9,878 bases of DNA from the NCBI GenBank assembly GCA_003152145.1, contig PLZL01000001.1, positions 1 through 9,878 on the forward strand, given 5' to 3'. The notes under the pieces were generated by a model. That model was not told the DNA's origin, searched no databases, and was given only the letters and a program-made list of their open reading frames with translations. This DNA comes from Limisphaerales bacterium (lineage in GTDB: Bacteria > Verrucomicrobiota > Verrucomicrobiae > Limisphaerales > UBA11358). The position numbers and the translations under genes are program-made. Shown one piece after another: positions 1 to 4,356 of the stretch (the stretch's first letter is position 1; every line of letters starts with the position of its first letter).

Positions 1-155
1 CCGCCGCGGTTCCGGCGTCCGCCACCGTTGCCAAAGCCACCGCCATTGCCGCCACCGTTGCCGCCACCATTGTTAATCTGCGCGAAAGCGTCGCCAATGC
101 TCAAAGCAAGGGTCAAGGCCACCGCGCACATCGTAATCATGCGAGTCAGTTTCAT
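1..155 (-). CDS. Secreted Gly/Asn-rich protein, N-terminal part
   Basis: Read on the minus strand from the ATG at 155-153, the frame starts MKLTRMITMCAVALTLALS and continues to an AFAQ signal-peptidase-like site near residues 23-26. It then turns into a low-complexity GGGNGGGNGGGFGNGGG tract and an RRNRGG end where the window stops. The signal peptide has a basic n-region, a hydrophobic core and an Ala-x-Ala cleavage site, so the protein is very likely exported. Only 51 codons are visible. The Gly-rich tract could be a linker or the start of a larger repetitive domain; no function can be given. No good Shine-Dalgarno sequence precedes the start. The gene points away from the rest of the window and lies outside the 117-bp repeats, so it belongs to the ancestral locus. 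Confidence 0.7.
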   Translation of the reverse strand, partial: MKLTRMITMCAVALTLALSIGDAFAQINNGGGNGGGNGGGFGNGGGRRNRG

Positions 156-364
156 AGAATGTTCTTTGTCGTGTTTGGTTTTGCTTGGTTTTCTTGGTTG
201 CACGGCCAACGTAACAGATCGGCCAACCATGCATTGTTGAGGCAGACGCTCCGGGAAGACATGTGGTTACATTGGCCGTTGGAACAAGTTTCAAAACAAG
301 GCTGTCTTGAAAACGGTTGCCCGGCTCAAACCGCTGAAATTCTTCGGTGGTTCCCGCCCTCTGG
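156..364. other. Intergenic region left of the insertion
   Basis: This 209-bp stretch lies between the exported Gly-rich protein (reading left) and the left copy of the 117-bp repeat. I find no convincing coding frame, tRNA or hairpin. It should contain the promoter of the Gly-rich gene and, in the ancestral arrangement, sequence upstream of the SDR gene. Confidence 0.5.
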
Positions 365-481
365 CTGCCGGATTCGACTGATTTATTGCTTAAAATTGCC
401 GGGCCTCTTAACCTGAAGTTTGAAAGCTCATTTGAAATGAAGTCTGTGTCCTTGAAAAACAAAACCGCGATTGTGACCGGA
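365..481 (+). repeat. 117-bp direct repeat, left copy
   Basis: I see no mismatch between this block and 8312-8428 over 117 bp (constant offset 7947). It begins CTGCCGGATTCGACTG and ends GATTGTGACCGGA. The flanking bases differ on both sides: g364 versus a8311, and c482 versus g8429. It holds the upstream region and first 15 codons of the SDR gene that is complete at the right copy. Absence of divergence in a partly noncoding stretch implies a recent event or ongoing recombination. Confidence 0.95.
437..481 (+). pseudogene. Truncated 5' end of the SDR gene
   Basis: The ATG at 437 opens the frame MKSVSLKNKTAIVTG, the same 15 residues that start the complete SDR gene at 8384 and include the start of its NAD(P)-binding TGxxxGxG motif. 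After position 481 the sequence diverges: the frame reads on as unrelated residues antisense to the zinc-ribbon gene, so no SDR fold can form. I interpret it as the gene end left behind when the 7.9-kb segment entered the 5' end of the SDR gene, with the intact copy recreated on the right. It could still be transcribed from whatever promoter lies in the repeat. Confidence 0.85.
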
Positions 482-540
482 CTGGTTCGTTTACTTTGCG
501 AGAAACCGCTTATAACAAAGCCAAACCGAATAAAGCTTGG

Positions 541-843
541 TCAGCCTCCCCGCAGAATCTTTAGACACGAGCCTAAAAAACCATTTTCGCTCGCCACGAT
601 GGTCTCCAACTCATTCGCATCCAGCCATACCCCTCGACAACTTGGGCACAGGTCAATTTCCACAGGGCCGTAATTTTCTGTCGCCAATTCCTGGCCACAT
701 TTGGGGCAGTGCATCCAATGCAACTCCTTCAGCCGGCGTTTCTCCGTCTCGGTGACTGCCTGCTGCTCCGCTTCCAGCTTCTGCAACCGACGATTCAATT
801 CTTGTTTCCAGACATGTTGGTCTTCGGCTCTATTTGGTTTCAT
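541..843 (-). CDS. TFIIB-type zinc-ribbon protein
   Basis: This 100-residue protein begins MKPNRAEDQHVW. Residues 10-41 are a charged, heptad-rich probable coiled coil. They are followed by a zinc ribbon with CPKC (Cys46, Cys49) and CPSC (Cys66, Cys69), and the family signature VEIDLCPSCRGVWLDANELE at 61-80. This spacing and the GVWLD-x-x-ELE end match the zf-TFIIB family, which binds zinc and is of uncertain role; nucleic-acid or protein contact is usual for such ribbons. An ATG two codons upstream (849) is also possible. I prefer 843 because it carries the same GCCTATGAAA context as the two glycogen-binding genes. It is the last gene of the leftward operon, 38 nt after the preceding gene. 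Confidence 0.85.
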   Translation of the reverse strand: MKPNRAEDQHVWKQELNRRLQKLEAEQQAVTETEKRRLKELHWMHCPKCGQELATENYGPVEIDLCPSCRGVWLDANELETIVASENGFLGSCLKILRGG

Positions 844-881
844 AGGCATGGTTCTTTTGCACAATGCCGTTGAGCACAATG

Positions 882-1196
882 TCAGCTCGCGCATCCATTC
901 ACTTTCAGAACGGAGTTCATTTCCCCAAACGGGTTGGGCGCGGTTTCGCTGGCCCGTGGATCCGGCACCCACTCGCCGTCCACCACCAACCGGTATTCGT
1001 AAACGCCGGGCTTCAACATCAGATCTTTGAACCAGCGACCATCGCCGAGTGAAACCATTGGTGTGGCTCCGGGCCGCCAGTCGTTGAAAGTCCCCGCGAT
1101 ACCGATTTTCGTGGCGGCCGCATGGGTGAATTCGATGTGAATCGGTCTGGCGCGAGGTTCACCGGCGGTTTTGTTGTTCGTTTTGTGCTTTTTCAT
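882..1196 (-). CDS. Stand-alone glycogen-binding (CBM48/AMPK-beta type) protein, copy 1
   Basis: The protein has 104 residues: a basic lysine-rich N-terminus (1-17) and one early-set Ig-like domain. Family marks are GTFNDW (35-40), GRWFKDL (53-59), GVYEY (64-68), VVDGEWVPDP (71-80) and NPFG (88-91). In AMPK-beta carbohydrate modules the two tryptophans equivalent to W40 and W76 stack on alpha-glucan, and both are present. The AMPK lysine next to the GxxxY strand is Arg here. There is no catalytic domain, unlike glycogen branching or debranching enzymes where CBM48 is an appendage, so the protein probably binds glycogen or tethers partners to it. An in-frame ATG at 1211 is possible; 1196 was chosen because it aligns with the start of copy 2. 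It lies 85 nt downstream of the hibernation-factor gene. Confidence 0.85.
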   Translation of the reverse strand: MKKHKTNNKTAGEPRARPIHIEFTHAAATKIGIAGTFNDWRPGATPMVSLGDGRWFKDLMLKPGVYEYRLVVDGEWVPDPRASETAPNPFGEMNSVLKVNGCAS

Positions 1197-1281
1197 AGGC
1201 TCATCTGTCATTGGATTCGGTTATGGTTTCGGGGCGGGAATTCATCTGGTGAAGGAATCGCCGCCCTGTAGTTTTCTTCGG

Positions 1282-1644
1282 TCACGGTCGCTGTCCGGCG
1301 AAGACGTTGGACCAACGGCGTGAAATGGTGCCGAGTTGTAGCCGGCTCTTGCGCCGCTCCACACGTTTGGTCTGGCGCGCCCGGATTTGTCGCGCCAAGT
1401 CCTCCACAGCTTTGTGCAAGGCGGCTGCCAGCGTGTGGTCCATCGCCTCGGCATGAAAGTCCGGCCCGGGCACCACCAGAACCACGCGCACCCGGTAAGC
1501 GGGCGTGCTGTCCCGTTGCTGTTCGAGGATTACCTCGGCGGACTCGGTGTCTGTCAGGTTCTTCAGCCGGTGGAGTTGTTCCATCACCAGGTTCTGCCAG
1601 GTGGCATGGGTGTCGAGGCCGAGGCATCGAAGGGTGATTTTCAT
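1282..1644 (-). CDS. hpf: Short ribosome hibernation promoting factor (S30AE/sigma-54 modulation family)
   Basis: The 120-residue protein starts MKITLRCLGLDTHATWQNLV and has the S30AE beta-alpha-beta-beta-beta-alpha pattern: strand 1-8, helix 13-30, strands around 36-44 and 49-58, then VVPGPDFHAEAMDHTLAAAL (57-76) and helix 69-92. The (V/L)xVPGPDFHAEA stretch and following helix match HPF/YfiA proteins, which occupy the 30S decoding centre, block mRNA and tRNA binding and preserve idle ribosomes. The dimerising C-terminal domain of long HPF is absent. Instead there is a strongly basic tail (RARQTKRVERRKSRLQL, 87-103). It starts 24 nt after the PGPGW gene ends. The leftward operon presumably makes it on demand, perhaps additional to a housekeeping copy elsewhere. 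Confidence 0.85.
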   Translation of the reverse strand: MKITLRCLGLDTHATWQNLVMEQLHRLKNLTDTESAEVILEQQRDSTPAYRVRVVLVVPGPDFHAEAMDHTLAAALHKAVEDLARQIRARQTKRVERRKSRLQLGTISRRWSNVFAGQRP

Positions 1645-1668
1645 ATTGGTTCAGGAATGGATTTTTGG

Positions 1669-2013
1669 TTAATGCGGTATTTCAATTTGCGTCGAAGGAA
1701 TGGCGTTGCGGAGCGGGGCCGCAGCCTTGGCGCGGAGGTGATTCACCGGTGGGGAAACCGAAACCACTTCCGGTTTCCTTCGAGGCTTCGTTTTTGGCAG
1801 AAGATTTCTGGCCTTGCGCAGCCAGCGTCCGGCCCACGCAAATTCCATCGCCAGAATGGCCAACCCGGCGGGAATCACGAGGAAGGCCGGGCCGGGCAAC
1901 ACCACCAATGCGAGGCCCACAGCCAGAACCGTTCCTCCTATCACTGCCACGATGATGCGTTTGACTTTTTTCATCGCTGCCAGTTCCGAGAATGGAGTGG
2001 GTTTAACATTCAT
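1669..2013 (-). CDS. PGPGW-family two-helix membrane protein
   Basis: The 114-residue protein has two hydrophobic segments at about 19-39 (IIVAVIGGTVLAVGLALVVL) and 43-60 (AFLVIPAGLAILAMEFAW). They are separated by the Pro-Gly-Pro turn at 40-42, followed by AGRWLRKARN. The LPGPxxLxIPAGLAILAxEFxWAxRWL pattern is that of the PGPGW putative transmembrane family, although the usual GW after PGP is AF here. The C-terminus (70-114) is basic and Pro-rich, probably cytoplasmic. Its ATG overlaps the TGA of the upstream receiver gene in an ATGA arrangement (2010-2013), so translation is probably coupled. Met14 is a possible alternative start. The function of the family is not known. Confidence 0.8.
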   Translation of the reverse strand: MNVKPTPFSELAAMKKVKRIIVAVIGGTVLAVGLALVVLPGPAFLVIPAGLAILAMEFAWAGRWLRKARNLLPKTKPRRKPEVVSVSPPVNHLRAKAAAPLRNAIPSTQIEIPH

Positions 2014-2531
2014 TTCACACCTCCCGCACGACGACCCGCATAACGCATATCACTGCGATGGCCAGCCAGTCGATGGAGATGGACCTCCGGTGACTCCGCC
2101 AACAGCTCCTTCACCGTTTCCAATAATCGGGGGACATCCAATGGTTTCTCGATCAACGCGCCGACCCCTCCCAACACCGCCAGGTCGTGTTGTTCGTCTT
2201 TCCCGGTGATCATGATGATCGGCAGGAAGGGATTGATGGAGGTGAGCGTCCCAAAGACTTCCCAGCCGCTGATGTCCGGCAGACTCACGTCCAGCAGCAG
2301 GAGATCAAATTGGACCGTGTAAAATATTCCGATGCCCACTTGACCGTTTTCGGCCAGCACGACCTCGTAGCCTTCCGCGCGCAACACCTTGCGCAACGAT
2401 TCGCGGATTTGCGGGTCATCATCCACCACCAGGATTGTCTTCTTCCTGGCTTCTGTAGTTGAGACCTGACTTGGCGCGTCGCTGGTTGGCTCTTTGGCCG
2501 GATTAGGTTTGGTTGTCGGGTTCGGGTTCAT
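2010..2531 (-). CDS. Receiver-only response regulator 1
   Basis: The 173-residue protein has a Pro/Thr/Lys-rich N-terminal extension (1-29), one CheY-like receiver (32-146) and a short basic tail without an output domain. Catalytic residues are present: acidic cluster Asp37-39 (VVDDD), phospho-acceptor Asp81 (LLLLDVSLP), Thr109 (MITG) and Lys129-Pro130. It should accept phosphate from a histidine kinase and act by protein contact or as a phosphate sink. It is a duplicate of the receiver at 2872-3423, collinear without indels through residue 157 (offset 892 bp) and almost identical over residues 86-157. The tails then differ completely. It starts 30 nt after the glycogen-binding gene and overlaps the PGPGW gene. 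Confidence 0.9.
   Translation of the reverse strand: MNPNPTTKPNPAKEPTSDAPSQVSTTEARKKTILVVDDDPQIRESLRKVLRAEGYEVVLAENGQVGIGIFYTVQFDLLLLDVSLPDISGWEVFGTLTSINPFLPIIMITGKDEQHDLAVLGGVGALIEKPLDVPRLLETVKELLAESPEVHLHRLAGHRSDMRYAGRRAGGVK
2060..2531 (-). repeat. Duplicated receiver block, copy 1 (pairs with 2952-3423)
   Basis: The block aligns to 2952-3423 at a constant offset of 892 bp without gaps. Identity is highest between about 2064 and 2290, where long stretches match base for base, and lower toward the 5' end of the gene. Graded identity suggests gene conversion over the 3' half of an older duplication. Confidence 0.85.
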
Positions 2532-2561
2532 AGCATGGGAACTCAGTGTCCTTCAGTGCGG

Positions 2562-2867
2562 TCACCCGGTTACTCTCAAAACGGATTTTACTTCTCCAAA
2601 CGGGTTGGGTGCGGTATTGGCGGCTTGCGGGTCGGGCATCCATTTGCCATCTACCAGGAATTGGTATTCGTAAACACCCGGCGGCAACAACAGTTCTTTG
2701 AACCAGCGGCCCTCGCCATCGCGGGTCATCGGCGTGGCGTCGTGCCGCCAACAGTTGAAAGTCCCGATGATGCTGATGGTCATGGCGTTCGCATCAATGA
2801 ATTCAATGTGCACCGATTTCGGGGACGGTTGACCGTCGGTTTTGTTGTTTGGCTTCTTGGTTTTCAT
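2562..2867 (-). CDS. Stand-alone glycogen-binding (CBM48/AMPK-beta type) protein, copy 2
   Basis: The 101-residue protein parallels copy 1: a Lys/Asn-rich N-terminus, then GTFNCW (35-40), GRWFKELLLPPGVYEY (53-68), LVDGKWMPDP (71-80) and NPFGEV (88-93). Both sugar-stacking tryptophans (W40, W76) are kept. The position of the AMPK lysine in the Y-K-F strand is Gln (YQF). There is no enzyme domain. It starts 4 nt after the receiver at 2872-3423, so the pair is co-translated, and it is followed after 30 nt by receiver 1. Binding of glycogen or maltodextrin is inferred from the family. A role in scaffolding a receiver at glycogen granules is speculation based on the conserved pairing. Confidence 0.85.
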   Translation of the reverse strand: MKTKKPNNKTDGQPSPKSVHIEFIDANAMTISIIGTFNCWRHDATPMTRDGEGRWFKELLLPPGVYEYQFLVDGKWMPDPQAANTAPNPFGEVKSVLRVTG

Positions 2868-2871
2868 AGGC

Positions 2872-3423
2872 TCACCAGTTCCTTGCTAAGGAGGACATTA
2901 TTTTGTGTGAGTCGGGGTGTGCCGGCTGCACAAGGCGCACGCTGCGGTGCAAACAAGCCAGTCGATGGAGATGGACCTCCGGTGACTCCGCCAACAGCTC
3001 CTTCACCATTTCCAATAATCGGGGGACATCCAATGGTTTCTCGATCAACGCACCGACCCCTCCCAACACCGCCAGGTCGTGTTGTTCGTCTTTTCCGGTG
3101 ATGATGATGATCGGCAGGAAGGGGTTGATGGAGGTGAGCGTCCCGAAGACTTCCCAGCCGCTCATGTCGGGCAAGCTCACGTCCAACAAAGAGAGATCAA
3201 ATCGGTGTTCGTAAAATTGTCTGATACCCTCCTGACCGTTTGCGGCCAGCACGACCTCGTAGCCTTCCGTGCATAACACCTTGTGCAACGATTTACGAAT
3301 TTGCGGGTCATCATCCACCACCAGGATTCTCTTTTTCATGGCTTCCATGGTTGAGGCCAGACCCGGTGCGTCGCGCGTCAACGTTTTGGGCGGTTTCGGT
3401 TTGGATGTCGGTTTCAGAGTCAT
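2872..3423 (-). CDS. Receiver-only response regulator 2
   Basis: The 183-residue protein has a basic Pro/Thr/Lys-rich leader (1-28), a CheY-like receiver (31-146) with Asp37-39, phospho-acceptor Asp81 (SLLDVSLP), Thr109 (ITG) and Lys129-Pro130, and a 37-residue tail with no output domain. It differs from receiver 1 mainly in helices 1 and 3 and in the whole tail after residue 157. In two-component systems helix 1 is a main kinase-specificity surface, so the copies may have diverged in partner choice; that is inference. The start lies 12 nt after receiver 3 ends. Met26 and Met29 are alternative starts that would remove the leader, but the leader aligns with receiver 1 from residue 1, so I keep 3423. 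Confidence 0.9.
   Translation of the reverse strand: MTLKPTSKPKPPKTLTRDAPGLASTMEAMKKRILVVDDDPQIRKSLHKVLCTEGYEVVLAANGQEGIRQFYEHRFDLSLLDVSLPDMSGWEVFGTLTSINPFLPIIIITGKDEQHDLAVLGGVGALIEKPLDVPRLLEMVKELLAESPEVHLHRLACLHRSVRLVQPAHPDSHKIMSSLARNW
2952..3423 (-). repeat. Duplicated receiver block, copy 2 (pairs with 2060-2531)
   Basis: This is the second copy of the collinear receiver duplication, 892 bp away from copy 1. Matching begins near 2956 (AGCCAGTCGATGGAGATGG), which corresponds to 2064 in copy 1. Beyond this point the two gene tails are unrelated. Confidence 0.85.
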
Positions 3424-3435
3424 GGCGCTAGGAGG

Positions 3436-3927
3436 TCAGTTGTCCTCCAATCCGGGGCACCGGAAGGGAGTGGTGAAGCGTTCGCGCAGCTTTTCGAGAA
3501 AAAGCTCATGGTCGCAAGGGACATATCGAAAGCTGGGGTGCTGTTTCGCGTGCTGGGCCCGGCGCTCCATCGGCTCATTTATCAACTTGCGGATTGTTTG
3601 CAGCAAACGCGGCACGTCGAGGGGTTTGTCCATCAACGCATCCGCCCCCATCCTCTCCGCCAGTTCCCGTTGATTCCACCGGCCAGTGATGATTATGACG
3701 GGCAGGAGCGGATTGACCTGGGTCAGCCATATCACAATGTCCCAACCGTCTTTTACCGGAAGACCAAGATCCAAAAGCAGGAGGTCAAGCTTCTCCGACT
3801 TGATTTTTTCAACGGCTTCCTGGCCATTTTCGGCAGTGACGACTTCGAAATCCTCGGCTTGGAGGACTTTGCTTAACGCCTCGCGGATTGAACTCTCATC
3901 GTCCACCACAAGAATTTTCTTGCTCAT
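3436..3927 (-). CDS. Receiver-only response regulator 3
   Basis: The 163-residue protein is a CheY-like receiver (3-118) with acidic residues Asp9, Asp10 and Glu11, phospho-acceptor Asp53 (LLLLDLGLP), Thr81 (IITG) and Lys101-Pro102. A 40-residue tail (HAKQHPSFRYVPCDHELFLEK...) resembles no output domain that I recognise. It shares with the other receivers the KP(L/I)DVPxLL sequence after the conserved lysine and a GW pair after the phosphorylation loop, marking one paralogous family. It is the first gene of the leftward operon, beginning at the control region shared with the kinase gene. The start context is AAAGCCTATGAGC, with a possible GGGAG sequence rather far upstream. Confidence 0.9.
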   Translation of the reverse strand: MSKKILVVDDESSIREALSKVLQAEDFEVVTAENGQEAVEKIKSEKLDLLLLDLGLPVKDGWDIVIWLTQVNPLLPVIIITGRWNQRELAERMGADALMDKPLDVPRLLQTIRKLINEPMERRAQHAKQHPSFRYVPCDHELFLEKLRERFTTPFRCPGLEDN

Positions 3928-4162
3928 AGGCTTTCAACTCCCAACAGCCAGATGCCTTGTCGAACACGATCCGACCCGCCCGCAAGAAGCCGCCCACGTG
4001 GGACGGTTCCACTCGATCCTCCTCGCTTCTCCTGCCTTCCCCCTTGGCCTTCAACTTCGCGCCGTGAGTGATAACTTCCCGATACGGGGTTACGCCTCGC
4101 ACTGATGGCGCCGCATGACAAGGCACTGGCTGAAATCAAAATCTTTTGTGTTTTCATCGCAT

Positions 4163-4178
4163 TGGCATCTGAATTGCA
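4163..4178 (+). promoter_or_regulatory. Sigma-54 promoter for the kinase/NtrC genes
   Basis: The sequence TGGCATCTGAATTGCA matches the sigma-54 consensus TGGCACG-N4-TTGCW at TGGCA, TTGC and the final A, with exact -24/-12 spacing (GG and GC separated by 10 nt). Transcription would start near 4190, leaving a leader of about 160 nt before the kinase ATG at 4353. The neighbouring NtrC-type activator has a GAYTGA loop, so autoactivation of the pair is plausible. Confidence 0.7.
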
Positions 4179-4219
4179 ATACATTCCATTTGTATGCCAT
4201 GTCTGACCAAATTCCATTT

Positions 4220-4235
4220 AGCGGGAGTTGTGCCA
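4220..4235 (-). promoter_or_regulatory. Candidate sigma-54 promoter for the leftward operon
   Basis: On the minus strand the sequence reads TGGCACAACTCCCGCT. It has the complete TGGCAC -24 element and GC at the exact -12 distance, but CC instead of TT before the GC. The start would be near 4208, about 280 nt upstream of receiver 3. It overlaps the dyad at 4229-4254, so the TGGCAC could instead be half of an operator. Confidence 0.4.
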
Positions 4236-4254
4236 TCCGAAACTTGACGGCACA
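4229..4254. promoter_or_regulatory. Dyad, possible operator or enhancer
   Basis: TGTGCCATC-N8-GACGGCACA is a 9-bp inverted repeat with one mismatch. Size and symmetry suit a dimeric Fis-type HTH protein such as the NtrC-like regulator encoded downstream. It lies just beyond the predicted rightward start site and overlaps the predicted leftward -24 element. It could also fold as a hairpin in the kinase mRNA leader. Confidence 0.35.
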
Positions 4255-4275
4255 CCCATTCAGCGGCAACGGGTT

Positions 4276-4356
4276 ATGAAATTAGATTTTAAGGCTATGC
4301 GCCGCGGCGGTGGCGGGTGGGAATCCACCGCTGGCCAGTGGCTGTTCACTTTATGA
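4276..4356 (+). CDS. Possible 26-residue leader peptide coupled to the kinase
   Basis: An ATG at 4276 (second in-frame ATG at 4297) opens a short frame MKLDFKAMRRGGGGWESTAG that ends in TGA at 4354-4356. This stop overlaps the ATG of the kinase at 4353 as ATGA. Such overlap often couples translation, and the kinase has no clear Shine-Dalgarno sequence of its own. The peptide resembles nothing known to me and may be chance. Confidence 0.22.
   Translation: MKLDFKAMRRGGGGWESTAGQWLFTL

Larger units (their letters stand above)
3928..4352. promoter_or_regulatory. Divergent control region between leftward operon and kinase genes
   Basis: This 425-bp region separates receiver 3 (leftward) from the kinase (rightward). 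It holds a strong rightward sigma-54 promoter candidate, a weaker leftward one, a 26-bp dyad (4229-4254), two ATTCCATTT copies (4183-4191 and 4211-4219), and a possible leader peptide (4276-4356). The left 200 bp (3928-4130) is GC-rich without a convincing gene; a 77-codon minus-strand frame (3924-4157) is mentioned under rejected items. Confidence 0.7.

Noticed and set aside
28..240. Plus-strand Pro-rich frame at the left edge
   Set aside because: It is the complement of the Gly-rich tract of the secreted protein on the minus strand, which has a proper signal peptide.
1208..1627. Minus-strand 139-codon frame overlapping the hibernation-factor gene
   Set aside because: It is the out-of-frame shadow of the HPF gene: Arg/Pro/Gly-rich and without any domain.
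2060..3423. CRISPR array or other short regularly spaced repeat
   Set aside because: The repeated sequence is a single long gene duplication; there is no spaced short-repeat array anywhere in the window.
3896..4126. Minus-strand frame beginning MPCHAAPSVRGVTPYREV
   Set aside because: It overlaps the receiver 3 coding start in another frame and covers the control region; I recognise no domain.
3924..4157. Minus-strand 77-codon frame starting MKTQKILISASALSCGAISA whose stop overlaps the receiver 3 start
   Set aside because: The first 20 residues look slightly like a signal peptide and the TGA overlaps the next ATG, but the rest is low-complexity Arg/Gly sequence with no family resemblance, and it lies over the promoter region. 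Too weak to list as a gene.
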